DNA from: Halomonas sp. PR-M31
GTDB taxonomy: Bacteria; Pseudomonadota; Gammaproteobacteria; Pseudomonadales; Halomonadaceae
Assembly: GCF_001039575.1 (NCBI RefSeq)
Contig: NZ_JIBT01000011.1
Coordinates: 1-64,000, forward strand
Direction of reading: 5' to 3'
Length of the DNA: 64,000 bases
Under the pieces are notes generated by a model, which saw nothing but the letters and a program-made list of their open reading frames with translations, was not told the origin of the DNA and ran no database searches. The position numbers and the translations under genes are program-made. Position 1 is the stretch's first letter, and every line of letters starts with the position of its first letter. Below are positions 46,952 to 57,440 of this stretch, piece after piece.

Positions 46952-48937
46952 ATGTTTGGAAAACTTAGCTTAGAGTCGATTCCTTATCACGAGCCCATCA
47001 TCATGTCCGTGGTGGTGGTCATCGCGCTTGGTGGAATTCTTCTATTTGGACTGCTGACCTACTACAAGAAGTGGATGTATCTGTGGTCGGAGTGGATCAC
47101 CTCCGTCGATCACAAGAAACTCGGCATCATGTATTTCCTTGTAGCCTTGGTCATGCTGATACGTGGCTTCTCCGATGCCATCATGATGCGTACCCAGCAG
47201 GCTATCGCTGCCGGTGGCGCCGAAGGCTATCTACCGCCGCACCACTATGATCAGATCTTCACCGCCCATGGTGTGATCATGATCTTCTTCGTGGCCATGC
47301 CCATGGTCATCGGATTGATGAACCTGGTGGTACCGCTGCAGATCGGTGCGCGGGACGTGGCGTTTCCGTTTCTCAACAACTTAAGCTTCTGGCTCTTCGC
47401 GGCAGGTGTCGTGCTGGTCAACGTATCGCTTTTCGTTGGGGAGTTCGCCAAGACCGGCTGGCTTTCCTACGCGCCACTATCAGAGTTGGAGTACAGTCCC
47501 GGGGTCGGGGTGGACTACTGGATATGGGCGTTACAGATATCGGGGATAGGAACGACCCTGACGGGTATCAACTTCTTCGTCACGATTTTGAAAATGCGCA
47601 CCAAGGGCATGACGCTGTTCCGTATGCCGATCTTCACTTGGACATCGCTGTGCGCCAACGTGCTGATCATTGCGTCTTTCCCGATCCTGACGGCGACGAT
47701 CGCTATGCTGACGCTGGATCGCTATCTGGGCATGCACTTCTTCACCAATGATTTTGGCGGCAACATGATGATGTACGTCAACCTCATCTGGGCCTGGGGT
47801 CATCCGGAGGTGTATATCCTGATTCTGCCGGCGTTCGGGGTGTTTTCCGAGGTCATTGCGACCTTTTCCCGAAAGCGTCTGTTCGGTTACGCCACTCTGG
47901 TGTGGGCAACGGTCGCCATCACGGTGCTCTCATTCATCGTCTGGTTGCACCACTTCTTCACCATGGGCTCCGGGGCCAATGTCAACGCCTTCTTCGGCAT
48001 CATGACAATGCTTATCGCCATACCTACCGGGGTGAAGATATTCAACTGGCTGTTCACCATGTTCCGCGGGCGGCTGCAGTTTACCACCCCGGTACTGTGG
48101 ACCCTGGGGTTCATCATCACCTTTACCCTGGGTGGCATGACCGGGGTGATGCTGGCCGTGCCGGGCGCTAACTTCGTGCTGCACAACAGCCTGTTCGTCA
48201 TTGCCCACTTCCATAACGTCATCATCGGCGGCGTGGTATTCGGCATGATGGCCGGCATGACCTACTGGTTCCCCAAAGCCTTCGGTTTCACCCTCGATGA
48301 GAAGTGGGGCAAGCGCTCGTTCTGGTGTTGGTTCACGGGTTTCTACCTGGCCTTCATGCCGCTTTATGTCTTGAGCTTCTTTGGAGCAGCGCGTCGCATG
48401 CAGTCCTACGCGCAAACCGAATGGCAGCCCTGGTTCATACTGGCCGCAATAGGCGCCTTGGTTATTCTGGTGGGTATTGCCTGCACCATCATTCAGATCG
48501 TGGTCAGCATTCGTGATCGCAAGAAGAATGCAGACATCACCGGCGACCCTTGGGATGCGCGCACGCCGGAGTGGTCCACGTCATCACCGGCGCCGTTTTA
48601 TAACTTTGCGCATCTTCCGGCGGTCAGTGGCATCGACAGCTTTTGGGATGACAAGCAGAAAAACGGACCCAATGCTCGTCTGAGCGAGCCGCCCTACGAA
48701 GATATCCATATGCCTAAGAACACCGTGGCGGGGCCGGTGATGGGCGTTATCAGCATTGCACTTGGCTTTGCCTTGGTATGGCATATCTGGTGGCTGGCAG
48801 CGGTCAGTGCGGTAGGCTTGTTCGTGACCTTCATGCTGCGTGTCTTCAACGACGACATCGACTATTACGTTCCGGCCAAGGAAGTCGAGCGTATCGAGAA
48901 TGCGCACAAACAAGAGCTGAAGGAGCTGCGAGCGTAA
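46952..48937 (+). CDS. cyoB: cytochrome bo3 ubiquinol oxidase subunit I
   Basis: Catalytic subunit with haem b, haem o3 and CuB; it reduces O2 and pumps protons. The 661-aa protein has about 15 membrane helices. Ligand and channel motifs: [40 protein letters not shown] (CuB His and cross-linked Tyr), [20 protein letters not shown] (HH CuB), and [16 protein letters not shown] (haem His). Full length. It starts four bases after cyoA. Confidence 0.97.
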   Translation: MFGKLSLESIPYHEPIIMSVVVVIALGGILLFGLLTYYKKWMYLWSEWITSVDHKKLGIMYFLVALVMLIRGFSDAIMMRTQQAIAAGGAEGYLPPHHYDQIFTAHGVIMIFFVAMPMVIGLMNLVVPLQIGARDVAFPFLNNLSFWLFAAGVVLVNVSLFVGEFAKTGWLSYAPLSELEYSPGVGVDYWIWALQISGIGTTLTGINFFVTILKMRTKGMTLFRMPIFTWTSLCANVLIIASFPILTATIAMLTLDRYLGMHFFTNDFGGNMMMYVNLIWAWGHPEVYILILPAFGVFSEVIATFSRKRLFGYATLVWATVAITVLSFIVWLHHFFTMGSGANVNAFFGIMTMLIAIPTGVKIFNWLFTMFRGRLQFTTPVLWTLGFIITFTLGGMTGVMLAVPGANFVLHNSLFVIAHFHNVIIGGVVFGMMAGMTYWFPKAFGFTLDEKWGKRSFWCWFTGFYLAFMPLYVLSFFGAARRMQSYAQTEWQPWFILAAIGALVILVGIACTIIQIVVSIRDRKKNADITGDPWDARTPEWSTSSPAPFYNFAHLPAVSGIDSFWDDKQKNGPNARLSEPPYEDIHMPKNTVAGPVMGVISIALGFALVWHIWWLAAVSAVGLFVTFMLRVFNDDIDYYVPAKEVERIENAHKQELKELRA

Positions 48938-48938
48938 T

Positions 48939-49556
48939 ATGTCAACGCATACAGAGTCTTTTAACGACGCTCATACTGGAGAGCATGAGCACCACGATGC
49001 CGCGGGAACCAAGATCTTCGGTTTCTGGGTCTATCTGATGAGCGACCTGATTATCTTCGGGTCACTCTTCGCCACCTACGCCGTGCTCATGGAGGGCACG
49101 GCAGGAGGCCCAACCGCTGCGGACATTTTTGAACTACCGTTCGTTCTAGTCGAGACCTTCCTGCTGCTGTTCTCGAGTTTTACCTACGGCATTGCCGTAC
49201 TGGCGATGAACAAGGACAAGGTGGCCCAGGTCAGGCTATGGCTAGGCATCACCTTTTTGCTGGGCGCGGCCTTCGTGGGCATGGAAATCTACGAGTTCCA
49301 GCATTTGATCCATGAAGGATTCGGACCCGATCGCAGCGCCTTTCTGACGGCATTCTTTACGCTGGTTGGCACCCACGGCCTGCACGTGACTTTCGGTCTG
49401 ATCTGGATTCTGGTAATGCTGATCCAGTTATCCACTAAAGGTCTGACCGATGCGACTCGGCCACGCATCATGTGCCTGAGCTTGTTCTGGCACTTTTTGG
49501 ATGTCGTCTGGATCTGCGTCTTCTCCTTTGTCTATCTGATGGGAGTTCTGGTATGA
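48939..49556 (+). CDS. cyoC: cytochrome bo3 ubiquinol oxidase subunit III
   Basis: A 205-aa membrane subunit with five helices: [78 protein letters not shown] and [20 protein letters not shown]. These are the family motifs. It stabilises the core complex. It starts one base after the cyoB stop, and its own stop overlaps the cyoD start (ATGA at 49553). Confidence 0.95.
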   Translation: MSTHTESFNDAHTGEHEHHDAAGTKIFGFWVYLMSDLIIFGSLFATYAVLMEGTAGGPTAADIFELPFVLVETFLLLFSSFTYGIAVLAMNKDKVAQVRLWLGITFLLGAAFVGMEIYEFQHLIHEGFGPDRSAFLTAFFTLVGTHGLHVTFGLIWILVMLIQLSTKGLTDATRPRIMCLSLFWHFLDVVWICVFSFVYLMGVLV

Positions 49557-49888
49557 GCCACAGCAATCCCGATACCCAGCCTGGCAGCGCGCACGGTAGC
49601 GTCAAGTCCTATGTCGTAGGTTTGATTCTATCCATCGTGCTGACCGTGATTCCCTTCGCTGCTGTCATGACCGGCGCCCTGAGTATCACGACAACGGTAC
49701 TGACCATTGTCATCGCAGCCGTACTGCAGGTTCTCGTGCAATTGATCATGTTCATGCACTTGAATACCAAGTCGGACGAAGGATGGAATTTCATGTCCTT
49801 CGTCTTCGCGGTGACGATACTGGTTCTCGTGGTGGGAGGTTCATTATGGATCATGCATCATCTACATCTGAACGTAATGATCAACTAG
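49553..49888 (+). CDS. cyoD: cytochrome bo3 ubiquinol oxidase subunit IV
   Basis: A 111-aa protein with three membrane helices ([60 protein letters not shown]). It assists CuB binding during assembly. The start overlaps the cyoC stop. Its last 43 bases overlap the start of cyoE. Confidence 0.94.
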   Translation: MSHSNPDTQPGSAHGSVKSYVVGLILSIVLTVIPFAAVMTGALSITTTVLTIVIAAVLQVLVQLIMFMHLNTKSDEGWNFMSFVFAVTILVLVVGGSLWIMHHLHLNVMIN

Positions 49889-50787
49889 CGTCGCACCCTG
49901 CGATGCTCAAAGACTTTCTCGCCATTACCAAGCCGGGCATCATCTTGGGTAACCTCATTTCGGTGACCGGCGGTTTCTTTCTTGCAGCACATGGACGATT
50001 GGAACCGGTACCTCTACTGGCCGCGCTATTGGGCGTGGCCCTGGTCATTGCTTCCGGCTGTGTTTTCAACAACGTCGTTGACCGTGACATCGACGTCAAG
50101 ATGCGGCGAACACGAGATCGGGCGCTAGTGAAAGGCGTCATTTCCGTCCCAGTGGCACTTCTATACGCCACGTGTCTGGGCGTTGGTGGAGTCATGTTGC
50201 TGTACTGGTTGGCAAACCCGCTGGCCGCGTTTTTTGCGGTTGCGGGCTTTGTCGTCTACGTCGGCTTCTACACCCTTTGGCTCAAGCGCAGCTCGGTACA
50301 CGGAACGCTTGTAGGAAGTCTTTCCGGGGCAATGCCGCCGGTCATCGGTTATTGCGCTGCCAGCAATCAGTTCGATCTCGGCGCTGCCATTCTGCTGTTG
50401 ATCTTCAGCCTCTGGCAGATGCCACACTCCTATGCGATTGCGATCTTTCGCTTTGATGACTACAAGGCGGCATCGATTCCGGTACTGCCCGTCGAGAAGG
50501 GCATTCCTGCGGCCAAGCGCTCCATCGTGCTGTACATCGTTGCCTTCACGGCCGCCGTGTTGGCACTGTCCCTGACAGGCTATGCCGGCATCGGTTACCT
50601 GGTCATTGCGGGTGCCGCAAGCTTCTATTGGCTTTATCTGGCGCTGTCCAACTACCACTGGGTAGATCACGCGGCTTGGGCGAAAAAGCAGTTTGCCTTT
50701 TCCATCATAATGGTCATGATCTTGAGCCTGATGATGGTAATCGATTTCGGTGTTTCATCGACCATGGCGTTGCTGGCCGGCGTTTGA
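49846..50787 (+). CDS. cyoE: protohaem IX farnesyltransferase (haem O synthase)
   Basis: Makes haem O for CyoB by adding a farnesyl group to haem B. The 313-aa UbiA-type membrane protein has [20 protein letters not shown], the first Asp-rich motif [35 protein letters not shown], and [21 protein letters not shown] chose the ATG at 49846 because GGAGG lies six bases before it inside cyoD; the later ATG at 49903, next to the usual N-terminus, has no ribosome binding site. This gives a 43-base overlap with cyoD. Confidence 0.93.
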   Translation: MDHASSTSERNDQLASHPAMLKDFLAITKPGIILGNLISVTGGFFLAAHGRLEPVPLLAALLGVALVIASGCVFNNVVDRDIDVKMRRTRDRALVKGVISVPVALLYATCLGVGGVMLLYWLANPLAAFFAVAGFVVYVGFYTLWLKRSSVHGTLVGSLSGAMPPVIGYCAASNQFDLGAAILLLIFSLWQMPHSYAIAIFRFDDYKAASIPVLPVEKGIPAAKRSIVLYIVAFTAAVLALSLTGYAGIGYLVIAGAASFYWLYLALSNYHWVDHAAWAKKQFAFSIIMVMILSLMMVIDFGVSSTMALLAGV

Positions 50788-50870
50788 ACCTGGCCAATTC
50801 ATTTCTATCCGAACTTCTCGTGAGCAAAAACGTCCAGTAAGGACGTCACTTCTCTTTCAGGGGTGTGTTC

Positions 50871-51455
50871 ATGAGAGGCAAAGCCATGCGTTCAGGCTTG
50901 ACACTGATGTTTGGTATAGGAATGTTGGCCTTGTCGAGTAACGCCCCGGCTGTGGCCACATCCTGGGATATCGTTCAGAAAGAAAGCCGACTGGGCTTCG
51001 TCGCGATTCAGGAAGGCGATGAGTTTCAAGGTGAGTTTGACGACTTCGATGCCGAAATGCGTTTTTCAAAGGAGGCTCTTGATGAGAGCCGCTTTGATGT
51101 CACCATCGATGTCACTAGTATCGACGCCGGCAATTCCCAGCGCAACGATACGCTCCCGGATGAGGAGTGGTTCTTCTTCGAACGCTTCCCGAAAGCTACC
51201 TATGTCACTTCAGCGATTCGTAAGGGTCGCGATACGCCCTTCGAGGCGGTGGGCACCTTGACCCTGCGGGGGTTGGAGCAAGAAGTTATTCTACCCTTCG
51301 AATGGCGAACCGAGGGCAGTCGGGCATTTATGCAGGGGCGAGCGAATTTCGATCGTCGGCAGTTCGATATAGGCCAAGGGGAATGGGCCAGTGATGATGT
51401 CGTTGGCTATCCGATACAGGTCATCATCGATCTAACGCTTGAACGCGCCGAATAA
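50871..51455 (+). CDS. YceI-family periplasmic protein
   Basis: About 194 aa with a signal peptide (LTLMFGIGMLALSSNAPAVA). The lipocalin-like YceI fold is shown by SWDIVQKESRLGFVAIQEGD, FDVTIDVTSIDAGNSQRND, FERFPKATYVTSAIRKG, VGTLTLRGLEQEVILPFEW and DDVVGYPIQVIIDLTLE. Family members bind isoprenoid chains such as ubiquinone precursors; a link to the quinol oxidase just upstream is attractive but unproven. The ATG at 50871 is preferred to the GTG at 50865. Confidence 0.9.
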   Translation: MRGKAMRSGLTLMFGIGMLALSSNAPAVATSWDIVQKESRLGFVAIQEGDEFQGEFDDFDAEMRFSKEALDESRFDVTIDVTSIDAGNSQRNDTLPDEEWFFFERFPKATYVTSAIRKGRDTPFEAVGTLTLRGLEQEVILPFEWRTEGSRAFMQGRANFDRRQFDIGQGEWASDDVVGYPIQVIIDLTLERAE

Positions 51456-51461
51456 GATAAA

Positions 51462-51495
51462 AGAGCGCGCCCAGGCTCAAACCTGGGCGCACTCT
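51462..51495. terminator. bidirectional terminator between yceI and aminotransferase genes
   Basis: AGAGCGCGCCCAGG pairs with CCTGGGCGCACTCT across a six-base loop (one mismatch). A-rich sequence lies before it and TTTACC after it. It sits between convergent genes and may stop both transcripts. Confidence 0.7.
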
Positions 51496-51538
51496 TTACC
51501 CTCTTGCCATCGCGTCGACTATTGACGCTTGCTGGTGG

Positions 51539-52663
51539 TTAGCCAATGACGTTGTTCAAGGCCTGTTCCAGATTTCCGACGCTACGCTTCACATTGTGCA
51601 GCTTATCGAGGCCGAACAAACCGATGCGGAAGGTCTGGAAATCATCCCCTTCGTCACACATCAAAGGTATGCCAGCGGCGACCTGAACGCCTTGCTGGCC
51701 AAACTTGCCTGCAATTCCTGCATCTTCTGTGTAGCACACCACCACGCCAGGCGCCTGGAAACCCTCTGCTGCAACGCTTTTGAAGCCGTGATCAGCCAGC
51801 ATGGCGCGCACGCCCTTGCCCAGCTCCCACTGTTCGTCGCAGACCTTGGCAAAACCGTAATCCTGGGTCTCTTTCATGACGTCTCGCAGTTGGGCCAGGC
51901 CATCCGTCGGCAGGGTGGCGTGATAGGCATGACCACCATTTTCGTAAGCGGCCATGATATCGCGCCACTTGCTTAAATCCGCCGCGAAGCTGCTACTGGT
52001 GGTCTCCTTGAGCTGTGCTTCGGCGCGCTCGGAGAGCATGACCATGGCGCAACCCGGCGAGCCGCTCCAGCCCTTTTGCGGGGCGCTGATCAAGACGTCC
52101 ACGCCGCTTGACTGCATATCGACCCAGGCAGTGCCGGAGGCGATGCAGTCGAGTACGAACAAGCCGTTCACCTTGTGAACCGCATCCGCCACCTGTTTGA
52201 GATAGTCCTGGGGCAGAATCATGCCCGCAGAGGTCTCGACATGGGGGGCGAACACCAGATCCGGGCGCTGCTCCTCGATGTTGGCCACGACCTCTTCGAT
52301 GGGCGCCGGGGCAAAGGGTGCCTGCTTGTCGTCACCAAGGCGTCGCGCCTTCATTACGGTGGATTGCGCGGGGATGTTCCCCATTTCGAAGATCTGGGTC
52401 CAACGATAGCTGAACCAGCCGTTGCGAATGACGAGCACCTTGCGATCCTGAGCGAATTGCCGTGCCACCGCCTCCATGCCGAAAGTACCGCTACCGGGCA
52501 TGAGAATCGCACTATGAGCGCTGTAAACATCCTTCAACATGCCCAGTACATCGTTGACCACGTTCTGAAAGGCCTTGGACATGTGATTGAGGGAGCGATC
52601 GCTATAGACCACCGAATATTCTAGTAGACCGTTGGGATCGACATCGGGCCGCAAACCGGGCAT
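51539..52663 (-). CDS. class V aminotransferase (alanine/serine-glyoxylate type)
   Basis: A 374-aa PLP enzyme. Visible: LMPGSGTFGMEAVARQFAQD (PLP phosphate region), VFAPHVETSAGMILPQDYLK, FVLDCIASGTAWVDMQSSGV (Asp that contacts the PLP ring), and the Schiff-base Lys in SAPQKGWSGSPGCAMVML. The C-terminal RIGLFGLDKL is typical. Relatives are serine-glyoxylate, alanine-glyoxylate and 2-aminoethylphosphonate transaminases; no phosphonate genes are nearby, so the first two are more likely. Exact substrate unknown. Confidence 0.9.
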   Translation of the reverse strand: MPGLRPDVDPNGLLEYSVVYSDRSLNHMSKAFQNVVNDVLGMLKDVYSAHSAILMPGSGTFGMEAVARQFAQDRKVLVIRNGWFSYRWTQIFEMGNIPAQSTVMKARRLGDDKQAPFAPAPIEEVVANIEEQRPDLVFAPHVETSAGMILPQDYLKQVADAVHKVNGLFVLDCIASGTAWVDMQSSGVDVLISAPQKGWSGSPGCAMVMLSERAEAQLKETTSSSFAADLSKWRDIMAAYENGGHAYHATLPTDGLAQLRDVMKETQDYGFAKVCDEQWELGKGVRAMLADHGFKSVAAEGFQAPGVVVCYTEDAGIAGKFGQQGVQVAAGIPLMCDEGDDFQTFRIGLFGLDKLHNVKRSVGNLEQALNNVIG

Positions 52664-52735
52664 TTCCTTACCTCCATATCATTGGCGATAGCTACGACTT
52701 CAATCCCCTAGGATAGGCGCAAACACTGGCAACGA

Positions 52736-53865
52736 CTAGCGCGCTTCCACATCGCGTGTTTCCACCGGCACGACGGTAACGCTGGCTGCATGAGTTATGG
52801 CATCGGGTTTGTCAGCGTTGCCGACAGCCCCATCGATCTGGCTGTATAGCGCATGATGCAGAAGAAGCCGATCGTAGAAGGTCGTTTTCAGCGGGAACGG
52901 GCGACTGGACAGAAGCAGTGGTGTGGCAATACCGCTAGGGGTTTCCAGCTCCTTCTTCAGAATGGCGTAATCGATCAGAAAAGCCCGAGCATTGGCCTGT
53001 TCGGTAGCAGCGTCGATGGCTTTGTCGATACGTAGTGCCATGGCTTTCGGTGACTCTTCAGGCACGGGGTGGGCTTGTATCTCGAGCAGATTCTTCATTG
53101 TCCAGCCAAGCTTGACCGGTTCATTGATCAGTCGAACCGTCGTTCCTTCGGGACCCGGTAAATGAGGTTTTCGATATCGTCGGATAGCATCCGAATACAG
53201 CCATGGGAAACGCGCATGCCGACCCCATCGGGGCGATTGGTGCCATGGATCAGATAGCCCGGAATGCCCAGAATGATGGCATAGTCGCCCAGCGGATTGT
53301 CAGGTCCAGGCGGTACGACCCGGGGCAGTATGTCACCGTTTTCCGCATGTTCGGCGATGACGCTTTGGGGTGGATACCAGCTTGGCTGTTCCACTTTGGC
53401 CGTAATCTGGGTGGTTCCCAGCGGGGTTTTCCAGTCCATGCGCCCAATGCCGATGGGGTAGGTTTCGACGCTTGCGGACTCACCGGGTCTGGTTGATGGA
53501 TAGTAGTAAAGCCTCAGCTCGGCAATGTTGATGACGATGCCTTCTCGGGGGCCAGGCGGCAGAACATAGCGGGTAGGCAGCAATACCCGAGCGCCCTCGC
53601 CGGGTAGCCAGATACTGGTCTCCGGATTGGCCTGGGTGATCGCGTTGTAACCGACGTTGTTGCTCAGGCCAAGATCGAGCAGCGTATCGTCTGCAGAAGC
53701 CTCAACGATGCTCATTCGACCCACGACATCGCTGCTTGCTGAAAGCGGATAGCGGCCCTGAAGGCTTTCTTCTTGTGCCTGAGCCAGCGACAGCCAAGGA
53801 AACGCCAGTGCGGCCAATATGAAAAATGTAAACCTATAACCCGTTCTTCGTCCCACTGCGCTCAT
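52736..53865 (-). CDS. L,D-transpeptidase, YkuD domain (frameshifted)
   Basis: Periplasmic enzyme forming 3-3 peptidoglycan cross-links or attaching lipoprotein. The first frame has a signal peptide (FFILAALAFPWLSLAQAQ), a LysM-like segment (ADDTLLDLGLSNNVGYNAIT), the YkuD domain (EGIVINIAELRLYYYPSTR) and catalytic YLIHGTN...MRVSHGCIRM. It breaks at GGG 53150-53152. With one G restored it continues RVPEGTTVRLINEPVKLGWT into the frame holding NLLEIQAHPVPEESPKAMA and a C-terminal region to 52736. About 376 aa, like ErfK/YcfS. The second frame should not be called a separate gene. Confidence 0.9.
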
Positions 53866-53947
53866 CTATCGTGACCTATCGTATAAACGTCTATGTAAAG
53901 GATGGATCTCATCCTGGGGGCGTAAACTAAAGCAATCGGTGTGAACT

Positions 53948-54613
53948 TTATAGAGCGCGATCAAGCCCCATCTGCCAGAAGTCGATTTCCAGGCGGGTTG
54001 CGTCACGAAATATCCTGGCCAGCTCCTCGAAGCGCGCCGTTGTCACGTCTGCTAAACGCGCATCCAACCAAGCGATTTCGTCCTGCATGGCCTGCTGAAA
54101 TTCCGCGCTTTCGTACATGGCGATCCAGGCGCTGTAAGGATTATCGTCACGCCGGGTAAAGGCTTGAGCATTGAGCCAGTTGGCAATCTCGCCATAGCCA
54201 ACCAGACAGGGGGCAAGTGCGACGTGCATATCCAGCAGGTCACCGCGATTGCCCGTATCCAGGACATAGCGGGTATAGGCAAGGGTTGCCTTGGCTTCCG
54301 GTAGAGCAGTCAGTTGTTCTTCGCAGATGCCCCATTCACGACAGTAATCGATATGCAGATCGAGCTCGACATCGAGAATGGTCTTCAATCCTTCGAAGCC
54401 ATGACGAAGCTCTTTCATGTTGCGGCTTTTGTAGACCGCCAGGGCATAGGCACGAGCGAAGTGAATCAGAAACAGATAATCCTGCTGTAAGTAATGACGA
54501 AATGCGTTGGGTTCTAGAGTGCCTGCACCCAACTGGCTGACGAAGTCGTGCTCGACATAGGTGCGCCAATCCTTCTGACAGGCCTGTGTCAGGTCGTCGA
54601 AGCGATAACCCAT
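53948..54613 (-). CDS. tenA: TenA-family thiaminase II / aminopyrimidine aminohydrolase
   Basis: A 221-aa all-helical enzyme salvaging aminopyrimidine from degraded thiamine. Motifs: THE-like start, PNAFRHYLQQDYLFLIHFAR (conserved DYxFL), ILDVELDLHIDYCREWGI, the active-site Cys in ALAPCLVGYGEIANWL, and EIDFWQMGL with the C-terminal acid. ATG at 54613 with GGAGAA upstream; a TTG at 54625 is in frame but inferior. No thiamine riboswitch is visible upstream. Confidence 0.92.
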   Translation of the reverse strand: MGYRFDDLTQACQKDWRTYVEHDFVSQLGAGTLEPNAFRHYLQQDYLFLIHFARAYALAVYKSRNMKELRHGFEGLKTILDVELDLHIDYCREWGICEEQLTALPEAKATLAYTRYVLDTGNRGDLLDMHVALAPCLVGYGEIANWLNAQAFTRRDDNPYSAWIAMYESAEFQQAMQDEIAWLDARLADVTTARFEELARIFRDATRLEIDFWQMGLDRAL

Positions 54614-54690
54614 GATGTTCTCCAATAATGATATGAGCTCAACAGGAAGATGGCGCTTGAGCCGTTCCTACGCCGGTTGATCAGCTGCGG

Positions 54691-55044
54691 CTACCATAAC
54701 CAGCTTGTCGGATTGGCTGGGGGCTGGCCCCGGCGCAAATCGCGCAGCCCAACGACGCAGCGCACGATCAGCCACACCATCAGCACTGGCCAGATCAACA
54801 CGCCGACCGCGATCAGGGTGAGCATGAAAGCAACGATGGAATAGAGCGTACCGATCCAGAAGGTGCGGATCTGATAGCGATAATGCTCTTTCAGCCAAGG
54901 CGCGGCGTCACTTCGGTAGACATAGGCCATGATCACCCCGATCAACAGAGTGACATTGGCGGTAATCAGTCCTGCCAGGTACAGCACATAGATGATTTGA
55001 GGGACGCTGATTTCATCCTTCGTCGCAACCGGGGAAGTGGACAT
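54691..55044 (-). CDS. DUF4870 membrane protein
   Basis: About 117 aa from the ATG at 55044, which has GGAGA upstream; an earlier in-frame start at 55110 lacks one. Three hydrophobic segments: VPQIIYVLYLAGLITANVTL, VIMAYVYRSDA and TLYSIVAFMLTLIAVGVLIW. HYRYQIRTFWIGTLY and the ending NPTSWLW fit DUF4870. Function unknown. It is separated from the tenA start by 77 bases. Confidence 0.82.
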   Translation of the reverse strand: MSTSPVATKDEISVPQIIYVLYLAGLITANVTLLIGVIMAYVYRSDAAPWLKEHYRYQIRTFWIGTLYSIVAFMLTLIAVGVLIWPVLMVWLIVRCVVGLRDLRRGQPPANPTSWLW

Positions 55045-55124
55045 TGTAGTCTCCGAAGCCAATGAATAGCCGCTATCTTCCCATTGTCTGAGCCGTTGTT
55101 CGAGTGTCACTTCCTACAGGATCT

Positions 55125-56370
55125 TCAATCCTCCGGCTTGCTGAGCAGGTTACCCATCTTCAGGTTGTCGTTTGCGAAGGTCACTCGATAAAGACCGGTT
55201 TCGCCGCTGTCCGAGGTGAAGTAAAGGGTGTTGGCGTCAGTGAAAACGACGCCGGTGGGCGCGCCCAGCGGTTGCCCTGGTCGTCTTGAAAGCCGGTCAA
55301 AAGCTCGTGGATTTGCCCATTGTTGGGCGAATCAAGAGTTATACCCGCGATCAGGGGCTCGCGTCGCGAGGCCGGATCCCCGGAAGAGCCGCCGTGAGGT
55401 TTCGTGGCCCAGCTACCGCGCACCGCCGCCACTGCATCCAACCCAAGCGCGCCTCCCTCCGGTGCGAAACTCAGCTCCATGGGGGCGCTACGGGCAGGAA
55501 AGGTCGCCACCGGCGCGCTGGCATCGTTCATCGAACGCGGTGGTTCGCCGTTGATGCAGTTGTCGCGCTGGAACTCGCCCTTCACCCATTGGAACCAGGG
55601 CATGCCAAAGAAGTCACCCTGTTCAGCGCGTACCAGCACTTCACGAGGTTCCTCATAGCCCCAGTGGTCCGGCCCATTGTTGGTGGCATAGAGAGTGCCT
55701 GATGATCGAAGGCGAGTCCGATCGGATTGCGCAAGCCGCTTGCGTAGGGCTGCCATTGCGGTGAGTCGCCACTTTCATCGAGCACCAGGATGCCACCGCG
55801 CTGATTCTCGAAGCGGTAACCCTCGCCGACATATTGATTCGAGCAATTACCCTGAATACCCAGTCCTAGGTATAGCCGCTCGTCCGGGCCGGCCACCAGA
55901 GTGCGGGAGCTATGGCCGCCGCCGCCGGGAATTCTGGCAATTCGCGTGAAATCATTCTCGCCAGGCTTATCACCGGGACGGTAATCAGCAGCGAGTAACG
56001 CATTGGTGGTGGCGACATAAAGTCTGTCGCCACGTTGAGCGACGCTATGGGGGTAGTTGTCGAATCGAACCAGCACCTCGGCGTTCTCATAGGGCGGCGA
56101 TAGCCGATAGACTCGCCCTGCCTGACTGCCGATGAACATCTCGTCATTACGACCCAGGCTGATCAGACGCGGGGCAACCAGATCCGTGACTTTGCTGACG
56201 GTGGTTCCCGGCGGGGCCATGAGCCGTTGATCGGTATTGGCGACATCGACCGCCACCAGCCCGCTGTCATTGTTCTGGGCATGAAGGGACATGGAGGTGG
56301 CCAGCGTCAAAAGAGCCAAGCTGAAGGCGACGAGGGCAGAGCGCTGGTTACCTTGTGAATCCATGGACAT
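55125..56370 (-). CDS. PQQ-dependent sugar dehydrogenase-like beta-propeller protein (two frameshifts)
   Basis: A secreted protein of the glucose/sorbosone dehydrogenase superfamily. Start at ATG 56370 with GAGGAG upstream. Signal peptide (VAFSLALLTLATSMSLHAQ), then propeller blades: LISLGRNDEMFIGSQAGRVY, RLYLGLGIQGNCSNQYVGEG, SGLRNPIGLAFDHQ. The frame breaks at about 55697-55702. Restored, it goes on GTLYATNNGPDHWGYEEPRE, GDFFGMPWFQW and CINGEPPRSM. A second break at about 55270-55271 is needed to reach VVFTDANTLYFTSDSGETGL and the stop at 55125. Each break is one missing base. About 415 aa reconstructed. Substrate unknown. Confidence 0.82.
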
Positions 56371-56438
56371 GAGTTCGACTCCTCATCCTGTGTCCGTATG
56401 CGTTTAACCATTATAGACGGCGAGGTTTGAAACAAAGG

Positions 56439-57377
56439 CTAGAATTTCTTGTAAATGCGAAATTCCTTATGGTTGGGATTGTCCTGTTCCTCTTCCGGTG
56501 TCTTGCGATAGCGCTTGTATTCCCACTGATACTGCTCCGGATCCAGGGCGATGGCAGCTTCGACGCTAGCGTTGACGCCCCGGGCAGAGATGGCTTCATC
56601 GCTTGCATAAACGCGCTCGTCCGCCATGAGAAAATGAATCGCAAAGCCATTGCCATTAAGACGCTTGGCTACACCGGTCACTACCCGAGCTTGAGTACGG
56701 GCGACCAGCTTTGGCAGAAGGGTGGCGGTGTAGGCAGGGCGATGATAAAAGTCGGCGAATACGCCGCTGCCCCAGCTAGGTACCTGATCCGGCAGAATTC
56801 CCACCGCTTCACTGCGCTTGAGAGCCTTGAGCAGTGACGCCACGCCGCGGGAATTGGTGGGCACCAGGGTGGCACCCATGCGCTCACGGCCGTGGCGAAT
56901 GATGGGCTCCAGGGCGCTGATCTTGGGCGGCTCGTACATGGCGGTGAAAGGGAAGTGCTTGGATAGCCAGAAATTGAGTATTTCCCAGTTGCCGAAGTGG
57001 GGCGCCAGCACGATGACGCCTCGCCCTTCCGCTCGAGCATTGTCCAGCAGTTCGCGACCATGGACTTCGACAATCGAGGCTTCGACACGAGATGGTTGCG
57101 CCATCCAGGCAAAACCCAGTTCGAGCATCGTGGCAGCGGAGTGAACGAGGCTTTGTTTTCCACGAATATGTCGCTGATGTTTGTCGAGTTCAGGAAAGAC
57201 GTCCTGCAAATTGACATCGGTGACATAGCGCTCGCGGCGACTGACGCGATGGACCTGTGGACCCAATAGCCTAGCCAGGCGCCATAAGGTATGAGGCGTG
57301 CGCCTAGAGAGCGTTCGCCACATGAAGGCAATGGCCTGGGCATGAAACTTGGGTGCAGACTTCTTTTTCTTGCTCAT
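56439..57377 (-). CDS. lipid A biosynthesis late acyltransferase (LpxL/HtrB family)
   Basis: A 312-aa membrane-associated acyltransferase adding secondary acyl chains to lipid A. Motifs: ERYVTDVNLQDVFPELDKHQ, MLELGFAWMAQPSR, the HX4(D/E) site VIVLAPHFGNWEIL (H and E), TAMYEPPKISALEPIIRHGR, SEAVGILPDQVPSWGSGVF, and the end PEQYQWEYKRYRKTPE. A lysine-rich N-terminus replaces the usual membrane anchor (SKKKKSAPKFHAQA). The exact paralogue (LpxL or LpxM) cannot be told. Full length. Confidence 0.92.
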   Translation of the reverse strand: MSKKKKSAPKFHAQAIAFMWRTLSRRTPHTLWRLARLLGPQVHRVSRRERYVTDVNLQDVFPELDKHQRHIRGKQSLVHSAATMLELGFAWMAQPSRVEASIVEVHGRELLDNARAEGRGVIVLAPHFGNWEILNFWLSKHFPFTAMYEPPKISALEPIIRHGRERMGATLVPTNSRGVASLLKALKRSEAVGILPDQVPSWGSGVFADFYHRPAYTATLLPKLVARTQARVVTGVAKRLNGNGFAIHFLMADERVYASDEAISARGVNASVEAAIALDPEQYQWEYKRYRKTPEEEQDNPNHKEFRIYKKF

Positions 57378-57440
57378 GAAATCGGATGGCGAAATATTGG
57401 GATCGGAATGAAAGACATGATCGAGTAACGACGTGAATCT

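Noticed and set aside
52736-53098. Independent 120-aa hypothetical gene
   Set aside because: It is the C-terminal part of the L,D-transpeptidase once one missing base is restored.
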